From NCBI RefSeq assembly GCF_900100955.1, contig NZ_FNCC01000001.1, positions 310,001 through 374,000 on the forward strand: a stretch of DNA of 64,000 nt, written 5' to 3'. Below the pieces are notes generated by a model. The model worked only from the letters and a program-made list of their open reading frames with translations, did not search any database and was not told where the DNA came from. This stretch comes from Lentzea fradiae (lineage in GTDB: Bacteria > Actinomycetota > Actinomycetes > Mycobacteriales > Pseudonocardiaceae). The stretch's first letter is position 1. Every line of letters starts with the position of its first letter. Positions 20,147 through 28,095 of the stretch are shown here, in pieces. Made by a program: the position numbers and the translations under genes.

Positions 20147-20255
20147 GAGCAGTCCCCCAAACAGTTGTGAGGCAGGAATCCTAGGTGCACGGCAGGACCG
20201 TCGGCAGCGGAACGCACCCGGCCGCCTGGGTCACGACGTCACCCGCACACGGCGT

Positions 20256-20924
20256 TCATCGCTGGGTTCCTGCTGCCATGCGCTCGCGCACGTGCGCGAC
20301 GACATAGGGCGGCACCGAGTCGCCCGCATCGAGGAGCCGGGGCAGCAGCTCGGGTGCGGTGAGCATGGCGCGGAAGAACAGCTCGACCGTGACGTCGTGG
20401 TCCGGCCGGTGCACGACGGTGATCTCGTCGCCCGGCGCGACGCGGCCCGCTTCGAGCACCCGCAAGTAGGCGCCGGGCCGTGCGACCTGCGTGAACCGCT
20501 TGACCCAGCCGCGTCGGCCGAGGAAGCCGGCGAACGTCCGGCACGGGATGCGCGCCGCGGTGATCTCCAGCAGCGCCGTACCGACCCGCCACCGCTCGCC
20601 GACCAAGGCGTGCGTCTGGTCGATGCCCTCGGTGGTGAGGTTCTCGCCGAACTGGCCGTTGCGCAGGTCGACGCCGAGCTCGGTCTGCCACCAGTCGAGG
20701 TCTTCCCGCGCGTAGGCGTACACGGCCTGGTAGTCGCCGCCGTGGTGGGCCTGGTCCGCGATCGCGTCCCCGCTCACCCCGCCGCCGGAGCTCCCCCACG
20801 GGCCGGGAGCGCTGATCTCGAGCGGTCCATCGACCGGGCGCTTGTCGATGCCGGTGGCGCCCTCCCTGGCGTAGTCGACCGGCTTCGTCTTCTGGGCGAT
20901 GTTCAGCGAGAGCACGACAGGCAT
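20256..20924 (-). CDS. MOSC-domain protein (YiiM-like)
   Basis: 222 aa. The MOSC core is visible: VSGDAIADQAHHGGDYQAVY, FGENLTTEGID and a conserved Cys in IPCRTFAGFL, which in this fold handles sulfur or molybdenum cofactor. YiiM-type proteins act on N-hydroxylated or sulfur substrates. A C-terminal helical region is also seen. It starts 10 nt after the stop of a MerR regulator on the same strand, so both are probably one transcript. Confidence 0.88.
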   Translation of the reverse strand: MPVVLSLNIAQKTKPVDYAREGATGIDKRPVDGPLEISAPGPWGSSGGGVSGDAIADQAHHGGDYQAVYAYAREDLDWWQTELGVDLRNGQFGENLTTEGIDQTHALVGERWRVGTALLEITAARIPCRTFAGFLGRRGWVKRFTQVARPGAYLRVLEAGRVAPGDEITVVHRPDHDVTVELFFRAMLTAPELLPRLLDAGDSVPPYVVAHVRERMAAGTQR

Positions 20925-20934
20925 GGGTCCGAGG

Positions 20935-21324
20935 CTATTGCGCGGCCGTCTTCACGGCGATCGATTTGACGTAGTCCTCGTAGACGCCGACCTTGTGGGT
21001 GATGAGGTCCAGGCACTCCCGCAGGTGCTCCATCTGCAACCGGACGCGCTCCTGGTGCTCCTTGAGGACGGCCAGCCGCTGCGGCTCGTTGCCGTCGCCC
21101 TGACGGACCAGCTCGGTGTACCGGCGGATCTCCGGCACCGGCATTCCGGACGTGCGCAGCATGATGCACATGCGCAGCCAGTCGACGTCCCGCTGGGTGT
21201 AGACGCGGCGCCCACCCGGCCCCCGCAGGACCTGGTGGGCGAGGATGCCTTCCTTCTCGTAGAACCGCAGCGCGTGCACGCTCAGCCCGGTCTGTTCGGC
21301 GACCTGTCCGATGCTCAACCGCAT
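20935..21324 (-). CDS. MerR-family transcriptional regulator
   Basis: 129 aa. The winged helix (LSIGQVAEQTGLSVHALRFY) is followed by GGRRVYTQRDVDWL and an antiparallel coiled-coil helix (QRLAVLKEHQERVRLQMEHL). The lack of a cysteine-rich metal loop suggests a sensor of redox or small organic compounds rather than metals. ATG 21324 is chosen since MerR proteins begin a few residues before the first helix. The MOSC gene follows 10 nt downstream and is its likely target. Confidence 0.9.
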   Translation of the reverse strand: MRLSIGQVAEQTGLSVHALRFYEKEGILAHQVLRGPGGRRVYTQRDVDWLRMCIMLRTSGMPVPEIRRYTELVRQGDGNEPQRLAVLKEHQERVRLQMEHLRECLDLITHKVGVYEDYVKSIAVKTAAQ

Positions 21325-21436
21325 GGCCGCGAGCATAGGTGCCGGAGCCGGACCGGTGCCCGTGCCGCAGCGTGGGTGGTCTTCGCGTCGTGCGACTGCC
21401 GGGGTGTGGCCGCGTGACCACACCCCGCGTCCCTTC

Positions 21437-22558
21437 TCACCAGATCTGGGTGCTCAGGCCGGTGCCCAGGTAGATCTGGTCGAACTCGTTGCCGTCGTTG
21501 TCGTCGGTGTAGACGACGGTGACGCGGCCCCACGGGTCGACGCCCACGGCGGGCTCGTCCTGCCTGCCCGTGGCGGTCGAGACCGTCAGCTGCCGTTCCG
21601 GTCTGCCGGTGGTGGTGCCGTCGGGGTTGTAGACCTGCGTGTACACGTCCTGCGCCTCCACCGTGGTCACCGCGACGCCCAGTTGGTCGTCGATGCCGAT
21701 CTGCGGGTCGGCGCCGGTGGTCACGGCGACGGCACCGCGCGCCGCACCGGCCGCGGTGAACGACTGGGTGCGGACGCCGGACTGCTCCCACGCGATGGCG
21801 AAGTCGCCGTTGAAGTTGGCCGCGACGGCGGGGCGCTTGCCCGGTGCCGTGGTGGTCTGCGCGAGCTTCACGCCGCCGGCGGGCGTGACGATCTTGCGGG
21901 CCACGTTCGCGTCCGCCTCCCACACGACCACCGCGTTGCCGGCGGCGCCCATCGCGACCCTTGGCTTGGCGTGGGCCCCGCCGGAGTTGTTGACCTGGGC
22001 CTCGTACGACTTCGACGAGATCGACGCGAACATGCCCACCCGCACGGTCGGCGCGGCGGTGCCCTGCTGGTCCTCCCACACCACCGCGAAGCCGCCGCTG
22101 TCCGGGTCCGCCGCCACGCTGGGGAAGTGCTGCTGGCCGGCGGCGTCCGCGTTGGCCCTGCCGGTTCCGGAGACGGTGCCGGACGCGCTCACCGCGCGGA
22201 CCGCGATGTTGTAGTAGCCGTTGCCGTCGGGGTCCTCCGACCAGACGACGACGGCGCTGCCGTCCTCGTGCAGGGCCACGTCCGGCTGCCAGTGCCGCCA
22301 GTTGCCGGTGCCGCCGGTGCTGAGCTTCTTCTCGTAGACCGAGGTCCCCTCCTTGTACAGGCGGATCCAGATGTCGGAGTGCACCGGGTCGGCCGGGTCG
22401 GTGGAGTCGCGGTCGTCCTCCCACACGACGGCCGTGTAGCCGTTGCGGGTGGCCGAGACGGCCGCGTTGTCCTGGTCGCCGGTCGCCGCGCTGTTGACCG
22501 TGGACCACGTCAGGGGTGCGGGTGCCAGCAGGAGGCTCGCGATCAGCAGTGTCTTCAC
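21437..22558 (-). CDS. Secreted beta-propeller-like repeat protein
   Basis: 373 aa with a Sec signal peptide (about 1-18, no lipobox). The mature part has six or seven repeats of about 45-50 residues, each with a hydrophobic strand ending in V-V-W-E-D or a variant (AVVWEDDRD, AVVVWSED, FAVVWEDQ, VVVWEAD, VTVVYTDD). This points to a beta-propeller. Its ATG overlaps the phoD stop (ATGA), so it is translated together with the phosphatase and is exported with or near it. The function is unknown. Confidence 0.75.
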   Translation of the reverse strand: MKTLLIASLLLAPAPLTWSTVNSAATGDQDNAAVSATRNGYTAVVWEDDRDSTDPADPVHSDIWIRLYKEGTSVYEKKLSTGGTGNWRHWQPDVALHEDGSAVVVWSEDPDGNGYYNIAVRAVSASGTVSGTGRANADAAGQQHFPSVAADPDSGGFAVVWEDQQGTAAPTVRVGMFASISSKSYEAQVNNSGGAHAKPRVAMGAAGNAVVVWEADANVARKIVTPAGGVKLAQTTTAPGKRPAVAANFNGDFAIAWEQSGVRTQSFTAAGAARGAVAVTTGADPQIGIDDQLGVAVTTVEAQDVYTQVYNPDGTTTGRPERQLTVSTATGRQDEPAVGVDPWGRVTVVYTDDNDGNEFDQIYLGTGLSTQIW

Positions 22559-24069
22559 GGCGCCTGCAATCCGGGGTTCGTGGCTTCGACGACGAAGCTG
22601 CCGACGGTCTTCACCGGGTAGTCGCGCACCGTGACCTTGTCGACGGCGCGGAACTCGACCCGCATCTCGGTGGAGCTGGTCCGCGTCTTCACGTACCCGC
22701 GCAGGTTCTTGAAGAACTTCACGTGCGGGTTCAGCGTCGGCTTGAGGCCGTTGTCGGCGGCGTTGCCGTCACTGCCGGACGTGACGGACGTGGTGACGAG
22801 CTCGGTGCCGATGACCCGGTTCTGGGTTCCGTAGTCCTGCATGAGGTTCGCGGCCCAGCTGCGGTGCACGTCGCCGGTCAGCACGACCGTGCCCTTGTTG
22901 CCGCTGGCGTCCCACGCGTTCTGGATGCGGGTGCGGTTGGCCGTGTAGCCGTCCCAGGCGTCCATGCTCTTCGAGCCGTCCGCGGCGGCGAGCCGTTGCG
23001 CGAAGAACACCTGCTGCCCCAGGAAGTCCCACGTGCCGAGCTTCTGGCGCAGCCCGTCGATCAGCCAGCTCTCCTGGGAGGTGCCGGTGAGCGTGCGGTT
23101 CGCCGCGTCGGCGTCGGGACACACCTTGGTGCCGTCACCGCACGCCTGGTCGTCGCGGTACTGGCGGGTGTCGAGCATGTGGAACGTGGCGAGGCTGCCC
23201 CAGCGGACCCTGCGGTGCAGCAGCATGTTCTCGCCGCTCGGAGCTTGCGCGCTGCGCAGGGGCATGTGCTCGTAGTACGCCTTGTAGGCGGCTGCGCGCC
23301 GGGCTTTGAAGTCCCCGGCGGGGCTGCTGTCGTTGCGGACGAGGTTCGCGTAGTTGTTCTCTACCTCGTGGTCGTCCCACACCACCAGCCACGGTGCTGT
23401 GGCGTGCGCGGCCTGCAGGTCCGGGTCGGTCTTGTACTGAGCGTGCCGGACCCGGTAGTTCGCGAGCGTGCTGATCTCGGACGTGGGCGCGAACCTGCGG
23501 ACCTTCGTGGTGGTGGCACCGCCCTCGTAGATGTAGTCGCCGAGGTGCAGGACCAGGTCGGGGTGCTCCTCCGCCATCCGGCGGTAGGCGGTGAAGTACC
23601 CCTCCTCCCAGTGCGAGCACGAGGTGAAGAGCATGGTCAGCGCGGGCTGCGTCCCCACGGCCGGCGCGGTGAGCGCGCGGCCGACAGGGGAGATATGGCC
23701 GCCGGTGCGGAACCGGTACCAGTACTCGCGGCCCGGTTCCAGCCCGGTGAGGGTGACGTGCACGGAGTGAGCGCTCGCCTGCTGCGTGGTGACCGTGCCG
23801 GAGCGGACGACAGCGGTGAAGCGCTCATCGGTGGCGACCTGCCAGTCGACGGCCGTGGCGGTGTTCGGCATGCCGCCGAGACCGTCGGCGTTGAGAGGGC
23901 TGGGCGCGAGGCGGGTCCAGATCACGAACCCGTCCGCCGCCGGCTCGCCGGACGCGACGCCCAGGGTGAAGGGGTAGGCGATCGCGCCTGCCGAGGACGG
24001 CACGAGGATCCCGGCGCTCGCTCCCGCGAGGCCGCCCACGATGAAGGTGCGTCTCCGTAACGTGGTCAT
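22555..24069 (-). CDS. phoD: PhoD-type alkaline phosphatase/phosphodiesterase
   Basis: 504 aa. The Tat signal LRRRTFIVGG leads to an N-terminal Fn3-like domain and a metallophosphatase domain. Ligand motifs of PhoD are present: SCSHWEEGYF, HLGDYIYEG (two Asp), WDDHEVENN, GDVHRSW. PhoD needs Fe3+ and Ca2+ and is exported folded. It releases phosphate from phosphomonoesters and diesters including teichoic acid. A direct-repeat PHO-box-like region lies 11-41 nt upstream, consistent with PhoP control. The propeller gene overlaps its stop. Confidence 0.93.
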   Translation of the reverse strand: MTTLRRRTFIVGGLAGASAGILVPSSAGAIAYPFTLGVASGEPAADGFVIWTRLAPSPLNADGLGGMPNTATAVDWQVATDERFTAVVRSGTVTTQQASAHSVHVTLTGLEPGREYWYRFRTGGHISPVGRALTAPAVGTQPALTMLFTSCSHWEEGYFTAYRRMAEEHPDLVLHLGDYIYEGGATTTKVRRFAPTSEISTLANYRVRHAQYKTDPDLQAAHATAPWLVVWDDHEVENNYANLVRNDSSPAGDFKARRAAAYKAYYEHMPLRSAQAPSGENMLLHRRVRWGSLATFHMLDTRQYRDDQACGDGTKVCPDADAANRTLTGTSQESWLIDGLRQKLGTWDFLGQQVFFAQRLAAADGSKSMDAWDGYTANRTRIQNAWDASGNKGTVVLTGDVHRSWAANLMQDYGTQNRVIGTELVTTSVTSGSDGNAADNGLKPTLNPHVKFFKNLRGYVKTRTSSTEMRVEFRAVDKVTVRDYPVKTVGSFVVEATNPGLQAP

Positions 24070-24079
24070 GGGGACAAGA

Positions 24080-24110
24080 CCTATCGAACTCGGGTAAAGG
24101 CCCGCCTAAC
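24080..24110 (-). promoter_or_regulatory. Possible PHO box upstream of phoD
   Basis: On the minus strand three imperfect units start GTTAGGCGG, CTTTACCCG and GTTCGATAG at 10-11 nt steps. The actinomycete PhoP site is made of 11-nt direct repeats like GTTCACCCG. Unit 2 fits well, the others partly. An exact TTGACA lies at 24136-24141. Confidence 0.35.
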
Positions 24111-24470
24111 AGGAGACGACGGCGAAGTTGTTTCCTGTCAAGCAAAAGACGCGGCCTCCTCGCGCGACACCAACGTCACGTGGCCGCGCCACCTGAACCG
24201 CGCCCGCGCCAGGTACTCGCCTGCCCTGGCATTCTTGCGCCCGGCACCCCACGCGCCGTGCTTCCTGCCAGGGCCACGCCTCCCGTGCTCTGGTGCTGGC
24301 GAGCCTCACAGCGCTCGCGCCCGCCGCTCCGGACCCCGCGCCCGCCGCTCTGCACCCCCGGCACCCGCCGCTCCGCGTCGGCCGCGCGCCCGGCACCCGA
24401 TCCGCCTCGTCCGTGTCGAATCACCTCGGCGACACCTGGTGCCGGCGACGGCGAGCCCTTGCCGAGTGGC
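24111..24470. other. 360-nt gene-free stretch with GC-rich short repeats
   Basis: No convincing gene is seen. The phoD-side end is moderately AT-rich promoter sequence. The middle has three imperfect copies of a CCCGCCGCTC core, at 24320, 24341 and 24364, spaced 21-23 nt, inside very C-rich sequence. Open frames here look compositional. Confidence 0.5.
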
Positions 24471-24845
24471 TCAGAGCACGATGGTGTTCTGGCCGGCGGC
24501 GATCTTCCACGTACCGTCCTCTTTGGACAGGACGTAGAGCGGCGAACCCTCGTTCTGCTCCGACGGCGTCCCGTCCGGCCGGACCGGGCGCTGCCGGATC
24601 TTCACTGCCGCCACGTCGGGGCGGATGAACAGGACGTTCTCCACCTCGTAGGTCGCGGTGCCCTCCTTCGTCGAGCCCGGCAGCCGCTGACGGGTGAAGG
24701 CGGCGATCTCGTCGCGGCCGGTGAGGCGCTTGCCGTGGGCGGTGGTCCAGATCGCGTCCTCCCGGAAGAGGCCGATGAACTCCTCCGGGAGCTCGTTGCG
24801 CTGGGAGTGCTCGACGGTGGCCACGAGCTTCTCGATCTCGGTCAT
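24471..24845 (-). CDS. SgcJ/EcaC-type NTF2-like protein
   Basis: 124 aa of the SnoaL/NTF2-like cone fold with the SgcJ/EcaC pattern: IEKLVATVEHSQRNE, FREDAIWTTAHGKRLTGRDEIAAF, VAAVKIRQRPVR and GTWKIAAGQNTIV. Members are found as stand-alone small proteins and as cyclases or oxygenases in biosynthesis. ATG 24845 is chosen as the family begins just before the first helix. It lies downstream of a secreted hydrolase on the same strand with a 33-nt gap. Confidence 0.85.
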   Translation of the reverse strand: MTEIEKLVATVEHSQRNELPEEFIGLFREDAIWTTAHGKRLTGRDEIAAFTRQRLPGSTKEGTATYEVENVLFIRPDVAAVKIRQRPVRPDGTPSEQNEGSPLYVLSKEDGTWKIAAGQNTIVL

Positions 24846-24878
24846 GTCCCGATCGTCGTAGCTCCAGCGCACTGGAGG

Positions 24879-26150
24879 TCAAGCCCGCGGGGCCACGCGG
24901 GACTCGTAGGACGCCGGGCGGTATCGCGGGTCGAAGTAGCAGCCGGTGCCGTACTCGCGGTCGAGCGCGGGGCAGGCCGCCGCGACCAGGTGCGGGGTGG
25001 CGCGCAGGCCCCGCTTCTCCCACGCTTCCAACGACCGCAGCGCCGCCGCGTACTCGGAGTCGCTCAGCGCGCTGTGCGTCTTCTCGGTCGTGAAGGTCTG
25101 CACGAGGTTGTACCAGCGGCCTGCCTTCCGCACCGTGTCGCGGTAGGCGGACTCGTGCTCCACGAACGCTGTCGGGTCGCCGATCGCGTGCACGGACAGC
25201 ACCGGGATGTCGATCTTGCCGGTCAGGTCGCTGTCGTGCGCCAGGTCGGCTCGGGCGGCGGGATCGGCCGCGAAGCGCTCGACGCCCGCGTTCAGCGCCT
25301 CGTCGTCGTGCGAGCCGCGGTAGACGACGCCGGTGTTGCTGAACGGGTTCCGGCCGTCCAGGCGGTGGTGCACGATGTCGCGGAAGGTGAACGTCGCGAA
25401 GTTCAGGTGCGAGTTCAGCGTCTCCTCCGGGATCTTCGTGACGGCGAGGACGCCGTCGAGCTTCCGCTGTTGTTCGGGCGTGCGGTTGCCCGCTGTGCCA
25501 AGGCATTCCTCGACGCGGCCGCGCAGGCCCGCCGTCGTCATGGTGGAGTCGGCGCGCAGGCCCTGCCACAGCGGGTACTGCACCTCGGACGGGCGCGGGT
25601 GGTTGCCGCAGTAGTACTGGTAGACCGCGCGCAGGTCGACGCGGTAGTCGTAGCCGCGCGAGCCGCCGGCCAGGACGCCGCTGGTGAGCAGGGCGGCGTC
25701 GTAGCCGCGGTAGAGCTCGATCGTCTTGGCCGCGACGTTGCCGCCCCACGACTGGCCGTGCAGGTAGACCTTGTGCGGCCGGAGCATCTTGCTGACGAGG
25801 CGGCGCAGGTTGTCGGTGTCCTCGGCGGCCATCCGCGTGCCGTAGCCGCCGCGCCGGTAGGACGTGCCGGCCCACGCGTAGCCTTCCTCGACCACGACGG
25901 ACCAGCGGTTCAGGTCGTCGCGGGTGCGTTCGGGCGTGGGGTCACCGAGGTCGGGGCCGCCGTGCGAGTGCACGACGAGCGTCTTGTTCCACTTCTTCGG
26001 CACGGCGACCGTGTAGTACGCGCCGTTGACGTCCCGGCCCTCGTAACACGTGGTGCCGGCGGGGACCTCCGCCGGGCACGGCGCTGTCGGCGGCAGGTGC
26101 ACCGGTGACGTGAGACTGGCGGTGAGCGCGAAGGCCAGCAGGACGTTCAT
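24879..26150 (-). CDS. Secreted alpha/beta-hydrolase
   Basis: 423 aa with a short signal peptide (about 1-17). The mature enzyme has the oxyanion region VVHSHGGPDLG, the nucleophile elbow HGQSWGG and candidate acid/base residues in DIPVLSVHAIGDP and KTHSAL. Four or more Cys after the signal suggest disulfides, which fits export. It may be a tripeptidyl aminopeptidase-like or esterase-type enzyme; the substrate is uncertain. ATG 26150 is used since it begins the hydrophobic signal. Confidence 0.82.
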   Translation of the reverse strand: MNVLLAFALTASLTSPVHLPPTAPCPAEVPAGTTCYEGRDVNGAYYTVAVPKKWNKTLVVHSHGGPDLGDPTPERTRDDLNRWSVVVEEGYAWAGTSYRRGGYGTRMAAEDTDNLRRLVSKMLRPHKVYLHGQSWGGNVAAKTIELYRGYDAALLTSGVLAGGSRGYDYRVDLRAVYQYYCGNHPRPSEVQYPLWQGLRADSTMTTAGLRGRVEECLGTAGNRTPEQQRKLDGVLAVTKIPEETLNSHLNFATFTFRDIVHHRLDGRNPFSNTGVVYRGSHDDEALNAGVERFAADPAARADLAHDSDLTGKIDIPVLSVHAIGDPTAFVEHESAYRDTVRKAGRWYNLVQTFTTEKTHSALSDSEYAAALRSLEAWEKRGLRATPHLVAAACPALDREYGTGCYFDPRYRPASYESRVAPRA

Positions 26151-26259
26151 GGCGGGAATCGTGGTTCCGCGCGGGGGAGTGGTCCAGCTCACGCGGGCAA
26201 ACTTGGGATTTCCCTGACGTTGCCGTCGTGTGCGATGGGTGGACCGATCATGCTCGCGG

Positions 26260-26265
26260 TACGGT
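26260..26265 (+). promoter_or_regulatory. -10 box of a leaderless gene
   Basis: TACGGT ends 6 nt before GTG 26272, so transcription is likely to begin at the start codon of the acetoacetate decarboxylase-like gene. No ribosome site is present. Confidence 0.5.
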
Positions 26266-26271
26266 CGTGGC

Positions 26272-26853
26272 GTGCGGTACCCACCCGAACCGTGGCACCT
26301 GCGGGGCTCGGCCGTGATCTCGGTGTTCCGAGTCCCACGCGACCAGGTCCCCGGTGACCACCTGCCCTCCGGAGCGAGGCTGCTCGCCGTGGCGGGCAAC
26401 GTCTTCGTGGCCGTGGCGTTCGTGACGTACGAACCGGGCGGCGTGCTCTCCTACGACGAGCTGCTCGTGGGGACGCCGGTGTGGGACCGCGGCTCGCTCG
26501 CCGTGTCCATCCCGCAGATCTGGGTCGACAGCGAGGTGTCCCGCACCGGCGGGCGCGAGCTGTGGGGCATTCCGAAGCAGCTCGCCCGGTTCGGGCAGGG
26601 CTCGTCGATCGCGGCGGTCTCGGCCGGTGGCGGCGTGCCGCTGCCCGGCCGCTGGAAGGTCGCGGGCCCCACCGCCCAGCGCCTCGACGGCAGGGACGTG
26701 CGCGCGAAGGCCGCCGTGTCCGGCCGCGTCCGCCTGGTGAGGAGCGCCTGGCTGGTCCCGGCAGGCGGCCCGCTCGGCTACCTGACCGGACGCACGCCAC
26801 TGCTCAGCGTCGCACTGGACGACATGCACCTGACGTTCGGCGAAGCCTCCTGA
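26272..26853 (+). CDS. Acetoacetate decarboxylase-family protein
   Basis: 193 aa beginning VRYPPEPWHLRG, typical of the ADC-like family in actinomycetes. The WGIPKQLARF segment matches the E-x-P-K region, where a lysine forms the Schiff base in true decarboxylases. Whether this protein decarboxylates acetoacetate is unknown; many members are uncharacterised. GTG 26272 is preferred over an upstream in-frame start because it matches the family N-terminus and lies 6 nt after a TACGGT box. The DUF2199-like gene converges on it. Confidence 0.8.
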   Translation: MRYPPEPWHLRGSAVISVFRVPRDQVPGDHLPSGARLLAVAGNVFVAVAFVTYEPGGVLSYDELLVGTPVWDRGSLAVSIPQIWVDSEVSRTGGRELWGIPKQLARFGQGSSIAAVSAGGGVPLPGRWKVAGPTAQRLDGRDVRAKAAVSGRVRLVRSAWLVPAGGPLGYLTGRTPLLSVALDDMHLTFGEAS

Positions 26854-26869
26854 CGGCCTTCGCGGGCCG

Positions 26870-27724
26870 TCAGCCGACGTAGCGGACGCTGTTCAGCACG
26901 TGCTGCGCCCAGGTCCGGTCCGCCGGGTAGCGGTGGATGCAGCGCACTGACAGCATGGTGCCGCGCCGGACGACGTGGGCGTGGAACACCTGTTCCTCTT
27001 GGCCGTCGATGACCTCGCTGAGCCAGAACGCGTGCCGCAGCTCCTCGCCGTCGTGCTCGACGGAGTGCTCCGCGGTCGCCGGGTAGCCGTCCAGGACCGC
27101 GCCGAGGAAGTCGCTCGGGCTGCCGCCGGTGAGGTCTGCGTAGACGTCGATGCTCACCGAGCGGCCGGGGCTGGAGAAGCGGACGGTGCGGCCGTCGATC
27201 GTGCACCGCATGCCCTCGGTGCGCTCGATCGTCCACACCTCGCCGAACTTCTCGCGGATGGGCACGGGCAGCGGGTGGCGGATGCGGCTGAGCACCTCGT
27301 CGCGGTCCCATTCGCGTTCCAGCAACGGGTGCGAGGTGTAGTACGGCAGCTCGTCGGCGTTGAGGACGGCCGCCTCGGCGTGCACGCCGAGGACGTCCCA
27401 CGGTTTGATGACGTTCGCGAACTTGCCGGACAGGCGCAGGTTCGCGTACTCGGTGTCGTTGTCCCACACGGCGTGGGCGTACATCGCGTCGACCTTGCTG
27501 ATCCGCATCCAGGCACCGAACACCAGCTCCGTTCCGCCGGTCAGCGCAACGGGGAGCAGGCAACGGATGTAGGTGTCACCGTCCGGTCCGACGAGCAGTC
27601 CGCCTGTCGGTGCGGCCAGCCGGTCGCCGGGGACGCCGACCAGTTGCTCCGGACGGTTCAACCGGTAGTCGATGCGGTCCGTCGACGTGATCTCGGCTCC
27701 GCAGCATCCGCATTGGACGGTCAT
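26870..27724 (-). CDS. DUF2199-like protein with N-terminal zinc knuckle
   Basis: 284 aa. It opens with C-x-C-C (VQCGCCGAEI), a probable half zinc site. The block LVFGAWMRISKVD is typical of DUF2199. A second domain follows (about 150-284) with FSSPGRSVSIDVYADL and a C-terminal strand-rich part ending VLNSVRYVG. No catalytic motif, signal peptide or helix is recognised. It is followed at 21 nt by the DUF779 gene on the same strand, so it may be the last gene of that operon. ATG 27724 was chosen because the zinc site follows at once. Confidence 0.6.
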   Translation of the reverse strand: MTVQCGCCGAEITSTDRIDYRLNRPEQLVGVPGDRLAAPTGGLLVGPDGDTYIRCLLPVALTGGTELVFGAWMRISKVDAMYAHAVWDNDTEYANLRLSGKFANVIKPWDVLGVHAEAAVLNADELPYYTSHPLLEREWDRDEVLSRIRHPLPVPIREKFGEVWTIERTEGMRCTIDGRTVRFSSPGRSVSIDVYADLTGGSPSDFLGAVLDGYPATAEHSVEHDGEELRHAFWLSEVIDGQEEQVFHAHVVRRGTMLSVRCIHRYPADRTWAQHVLNSVRYVG

Positions 27725-27744
27725 GCGCGCATGGTAGTGCCGCG

Positions 27745-28095
27745 TCAAAGCTCCATCGCGGAGAGCAGCCGCGACCGGACCAGGAAGCGCACTCCCAGCG
27801 GTGCCTCCAGGGAGAAACCGCTCCCACGGCCGGGCACCACGTCGATCGTCAGGTGGGTGTGGCTCCAGAGCTCGAACTGCGCCAGGGACATCCAGATGGG
27901 GACCTTGAACGAGTCGACCTCGAGGTCGCCGAGGTGGACGTCCGACGAGCCCGTGCGGAACTCGCCGAACCGGTAGCACATCGGGGCGGAACCGTCGCAG
28001 CAGCCGCCGGACTGGTGGAACATCAGGTCGCCGTGGTCGGCGCGGAGGCGGCGGAGCACGTCCGCCGCCTCCGGGGTCAGCGCGACTCTCGTCAT
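27745..28095 (-). CDS. DUF779 protein
   Basis: 116 aa. The signature HQSGGCCDGSAPMC (Cys-Cys plus one later Cys) may bind iron or another metal, and DVVPGRGSGFSLE lies near the end. DUF779 genes nearly always follow aldehyde dehydrogenase genes, and here the start overlaps the ALDH stop by one base. A role in maturing or protecting the aldehyde dehydrogenase, or in the same stress response, is inferred. Confidence 0.92.
   Translation of the reverse strand: MTRVALTPEAADVLRRLRADHGDLMFHQSGGCCDGSAPMCYRFGEFRTGSSDVHLGDLEVDSFKVPIWMSLAQFELWSHTHLTIDVVPGRGSGFSLEAPLGVRFLVRSRLLSAMEL

Noticed and set aside
24316-24373. Possible CRISPR-like or tandem array from the CCCGCCGCTC units
   Set aside because: Only three imperfect short units, spacers are not unique 30-mers, and no cas gene is present.
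24106-24396. Open frames in the GC-rich stretch between phoD and the SgcJ-like gene
   Set aside because: Their Gly/Arg/Ala compositions and lack of ribosome site or -10 suggest chance. The stretch also carries C-rich imperfect repeats.
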